Virus record (IMG/VR): IMGVR_UViG_3300048586_000277
Coordinates: 1-38,052 of that record
Strand: one strand, 5' to 3'
From: a virus
Length of the DNA stretch: 38,052 nt
Numbering within the stretch: the stretch's first letter is position 1; the number at the start of each line of letters is the position of its first letter. This document shows positions 36,281 to 38,052 of the stretch, one piece after another. Both the position numbers and the translations under genes were made by a program. The notes below the pieces were generated by a model, which did not search any database, had not been told where the DNA came from, and saw only the letters and a list, made by a program, of their open reading frames with translations.

Positions 36281-36559
36281 ATGGCCGTTTATGTCGATGA
36301 AGCCCGCCATCCCTTCGGCCGCATGCTGATGTGTCACATGATGGCCGATACGACAGAAGAGCTGCTGGCAATGGCCGACCGGATCGGCGTTGCCAGAAAG
36401 TGGATTCAGAAATCTGGCACTACCTACGAACATTTCGACATCAGCAAGGGGAAGCGCGCGGAAGCGATCGCCGCAGGCGCTCTTGAGGTGACTTCACGCG
36501 ATCTCGGGCTGCTGATGCAGCGCAAGCGAGCCACCCCCAAGGAGCCGACCAATGGCTGA
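36281..36559 (+). CDS. DUF4031-like protein
   Basis: The ATG after a GTG is chosen, with AAGGGAGG about six bases upstream. The 92-residue product has MAVYVDEARHPFGRMLMCHM, then DTTEELLAMADRIGVARKWI, YEHFDISKGKRAEAIAAGA and EVTSRDLGLLMQ. This is the DUF4031 pattern, a small protein frequent in phages and their hosts, with conserved Tyr/Asp/His/Lys residues that suggest ligand binding. Its activity is not known. It overlaps the next gene by 8 bp. Confidence 0.8.
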   Translation: MAVYVDEARHPFGRMLMCHMMADTTEELLAMADRIGVARKWIQKSGTTYEHFDISKGKRAEAIAAGALEVTSRDLGLLMQRKRATPKEPTNG

Positions 36560-36737
36560 CGGTCGCAAGCGCCCCAAGATGGCCCCGCCACCGGCCCGCG
36601 GCGAGCGGCCCATCCAGGTGATCCTCTCGCCCGACGATTATCGCGCCCTCTTCGACCTGACCCTGCGCGCCGGCACCAGCATGGCGGAGACGGTGCGCCA
36701 GCTGATCAGGGCGGCGGCGAAGGAGGAAGGGAAGTGA
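36552..36737 (+). CDS. Small RHH-like DNA-binding protein
   Basis: The 61-residue protein has a basic N terminus (MADGRKRPKMAPPPARG). A strand (PIQVILSPDDYRALFDLTL) and helices (AGTSMAETVRQLIRAAA) follow, like a ribbon-helix-helix fold. It is a second such protein in this operon, similar in pattern but not in detail to the one at 33841. It is coupled by ATGA to the excisionase-like gene and may regulate the integration genes. Confidence 0.6.
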   Translation: MADGRKRPKMAPPPARGERPIQVILSPDDYRALFDLTLRAGTSMAETVRQLIRAAAKEEGK

Positions 36738-37039
36738 CCAAGCCATGGCACATCGTTCCGATCGACGTCAAAACGGCTGCCGAGGCCCTCGGGATATCCC
36801 GCAGGACGCTTGACGACGTGCTCAAGCGGTGGCCGCATTACGAGAGGCGCGGGAATCGGCGTGTTTTCTATCCCGAGCATATCGAAGCACTTCGGCTGGA
36901 AATGAACCGATGCGGATCAAGATTGTCTGGCGCGAAGGATGGGCCCACGCTCACGGAACTGCCCCCGGCGGCGCTCGCGTCCGACGCGCTCTCAAAACTC
37001 GTGATCCTGTCCGCGCGGAGGAAGCGCGAGCGCAGCTAG
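36734..37039 (+). CDS. Excisionase-like helix-turn-helix protein
   Basis: The 101-residue protein has a MerR/excisionase-type winged helix: DVKTAAEALGISRRTLDDVL, then KRWPHYERRGNRRVFYPEHI. The C-terminal 45 residues are a tail that overlaps the integrase start by 130 bp in another frame. Excisionases bind next to att and direct excision. The neighbour is the integrase, as in lambda xis-int, but with a much longer overlap than in lambda. Confidence 0.75.
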   Translation: MTKPWHIVPIDVKTAAEALGISRRTLDDVLKRWPHYERRGNRRVFYPEHIEALRLEMNRCGSRLSGAKDGPTLTELPPAALASDALSKLVILSARRKRERS

Positions 37040-37902
37040 AGGCGCGAATCTGGAAGGCGGGTCTTTACGGGTCAGATGCCGTCATCACCTTCGAGGAATG
37101 CGCGCTGGCCTATGTCGAGGACGGGGGAGACGCGCGGTTCATCGTGCCGATCTCGAAGAAGCTGGCCGGAAAGCGGCTTCGCGACATCACCCCCAAGGAT
37201 ATCCGCGACGCCGCAAAAGCCGCCTATCCAAACGGCTCGACCGCGACATTGAACCGCCAGGGCATCACACCCGCGCGCGCGGTCATCAACTACGGCCATG
37301 CCCAAGGCTGGTGCGGCCTGATCAAGGTCCGTGCATTCCCGGTCGAGAAACCGAAACGCAGAGCGGTCGATCGATCCTATCTGGACCAGCTGCGGCCCGA
37401 GCTACCGGCGCACCTTTTTGCCTTGTTGCTGTTCCTGCACACCACTGGCCGACGGATCGGTGACGCCTTGAGCCTCGAGGTGAAGGACGTCGATCTCAAA
37501 CGCATGCGCGCCAGGATCGGCAGGACGAAGAACGGCGATCCGGCCTTTGCCGTCCTGACCAGCGAGGTTGCTCAGTTGCTGACGGCCGTCATGCCGGAAG
37601 AGGGGCAGGTCTTCCCCTATGCCGCGCGCAGCAGCGTCTATTCCACGCTCAGGCGGGCCTGCAAGAAGGCAGGCTTGCCCTATCTCGGGACGCACCAGGT
37701 CGGCCGCCACAGCTATGCCACGACGCTGCACAATGCAGGCTGGAGCTCCAAGGCAATTGCCGATGCCGGCGGCTGGAAAAGCGTCCGCCTGGTCGCCGAG
37801 ACCTATGAGCATCCGGAGGAAGCAGCAGAGCGGGCGGCGGCGCTGTTTGGCACAAAACTGACACGCCCTTCTCGCGCAACCAAGAAACGCTCAACAAAAT
37901 AA
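36910..37902 (+). CDS. int: Tyrosine integrase
   Basis: The start at MRIKIVWREGWAHAHG gives 330 residues. The open frame from 36829 is a shadow of the excisionase-like gene. The N-terminal arm-binding and core-binding parts (about 1-150) are followed by the catalytic domain. Box I is TTGRRIGDALSL with Arg181/Arg182, and Lys207 lies in RTKNGDPAF. HQVGRHSYATTLH has His262/Arg266, GGWKS has Trp289, and Tyr299 is in AETYEH. The gene ends 21 bp before the tRNA-derived attachment sequence. Confidence 0.93.
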   Translation: MRIKIVWREGWAHAHGTAPGGARVRRALKTRDPVRAEEARAQLEARIWKAGLYGSDAVITFEECALAYVEDGGDARFIVPISKKLAGKRLRDITPKDIRDAAKAAYPNGSTATLNRQGITPARAVINYGHAQGWCGLIKVRAFPVEKPKRRAVDRSYLDQLRPELPAHLFALLLFLHTTGRRIGDALSLEVKDVDLKRMRARIGRTKNGDPAFAVLTSEVAQLLTAVMPEEGQVFPYAARSSVYSTLRRACKKAGLPYLGTHQVGRHSYATTLHNAGWSSKAIADAGGWKSVRLVAETYEHPEEAAERAAALFGTKLTRPSRATKKRSTK

Positions 37903-37923
37903 GGCGATTCTGGCCATCGCCGA

Positions 37924-37973
37924 CGCCCTTGGTAAGGGAGAGGTCGAGAGTTCAATCCTCTCTTGCAGCACCA
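37924..37973 (+). other. Attachment site: 3' part of tRNA-Thr(GGT)
   Basis: The stretch holds the anticodon loop TTGGTAA with GGT, the T arm GAGAG-TTCAATC-CTCTC, the acceptor 3' strand TTGCAGC and ACCA. There is no matching 5' half upstream; the sequence before it is unrelated. This is the 3' remnant made when a phage integrates in a tRNA gene, so it is the attachment core (attL or attR). A G-A mismatch in the anticodon stem suggests that identity starts near the loop. The last 79 bases of the window (37974-38052) hold no gene and are probably host DNA. Confidence 0.85.
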
Positions 37974-38052
37974 TCGATCCCCTTGAAACGGCACCAGAAG
38001 TCACCGCTAGCCCGGTTTCACTGGCTTTTCGCCACACTGGCAGCCACATCCC

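Noticed and set aside
37803-37994. Leftward frame with CCKRGLNSRPLPYQG
   Set aside because: Artifact of translating the tRNA-Thr 3' fragment on the wrong strand. It also overlaps the integrase end.
1-38052. CRISPR arrays, insertion sequences or transposases
   Set aside because: No spaced direct repeats of CRISPR type and no transposase motifs were found on either strand.

Overview
The window is most of a temperate siphovirus prophage in a high-GC alphaproteobacterium, most likely of the Rhodobacteraceae/Paracoccaceae group. The signs are G+C-rich codon use, HK97-type head genes, a tail module resembling Rhodobacter gene transfer agents, and a tRNA-Thr(GGT) 3' fragment next to the integrase. 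The left edge cuts through a phage gene, so that end of the prophage lies outside the window. The right end (about 37924-37973) looks like the attachment site.

Layout. (1) 1-21353, leftward: late genes. From right to left: terminase small and large subunits, portal, protease, major capsid, head-tail connectors, tail tube, tail assembly chaperones with a programmed -1 frameshift site, tape measure, distal tail/hub proteins, central tail protein, fibres, a lysis cassette (coiled-coil membrane protein, lysozyme, holin-like protein, nested spanin pair), a tail-associated O-acetylesterase and a cut-off winged-helix protein. One small exported protein (14344-14655) runs against this operon. (2) 21354-22713: a G/C hairpin that may mark the cos region, an HNH endonuclease, an initiator-like tRNA-Met and a conserved phage protein. 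(3) 22714-23140: a non-coding stretch with 9-bp CCCYAG-type repeats and an AT-rich inverted repeat, a candidate replication origin. (4) 23141-29951, leftward: an early operon of overlapping genes from a Cro-like regulator to a D5/P4-type helicase and a zinc-finger/Toprim primase. (5) 29951-32168: the immunity region. Two clusters of three 19-bp operators (consensus TGTTTGC-N5-GCAAACA) flank the CI-like repressor, a lipoprotein and two genes of unknown function, which mirrors lambda OR-cI-rex-OL. (6) 32168-37902, rightward: a membrane protein, a small CxxC protein, a DUF5131 (Gp37/Gp68) protein, ribbon-helix-helix proteins, a C5-cytosine methyltransferase with a second gene embedded in another frame, a DUF4031 protein, an excisionase-like protein and a tyrosine integrase.

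How it works together: the CI-like repressor probably binds both operator clusters, shutting off the leftward replication operon and the rightward methylase/integrase operon. After induction, the Cro-like gene and replication genes are expressed, then the late operon. The most noteworthy signals are the embedded gene in the methyltransferase, the paired triple-operator clusters with an apparently leaderless Cro-like gene, the unknown genes in the rexAB position, the origin-like repeat region and the frameshift site.
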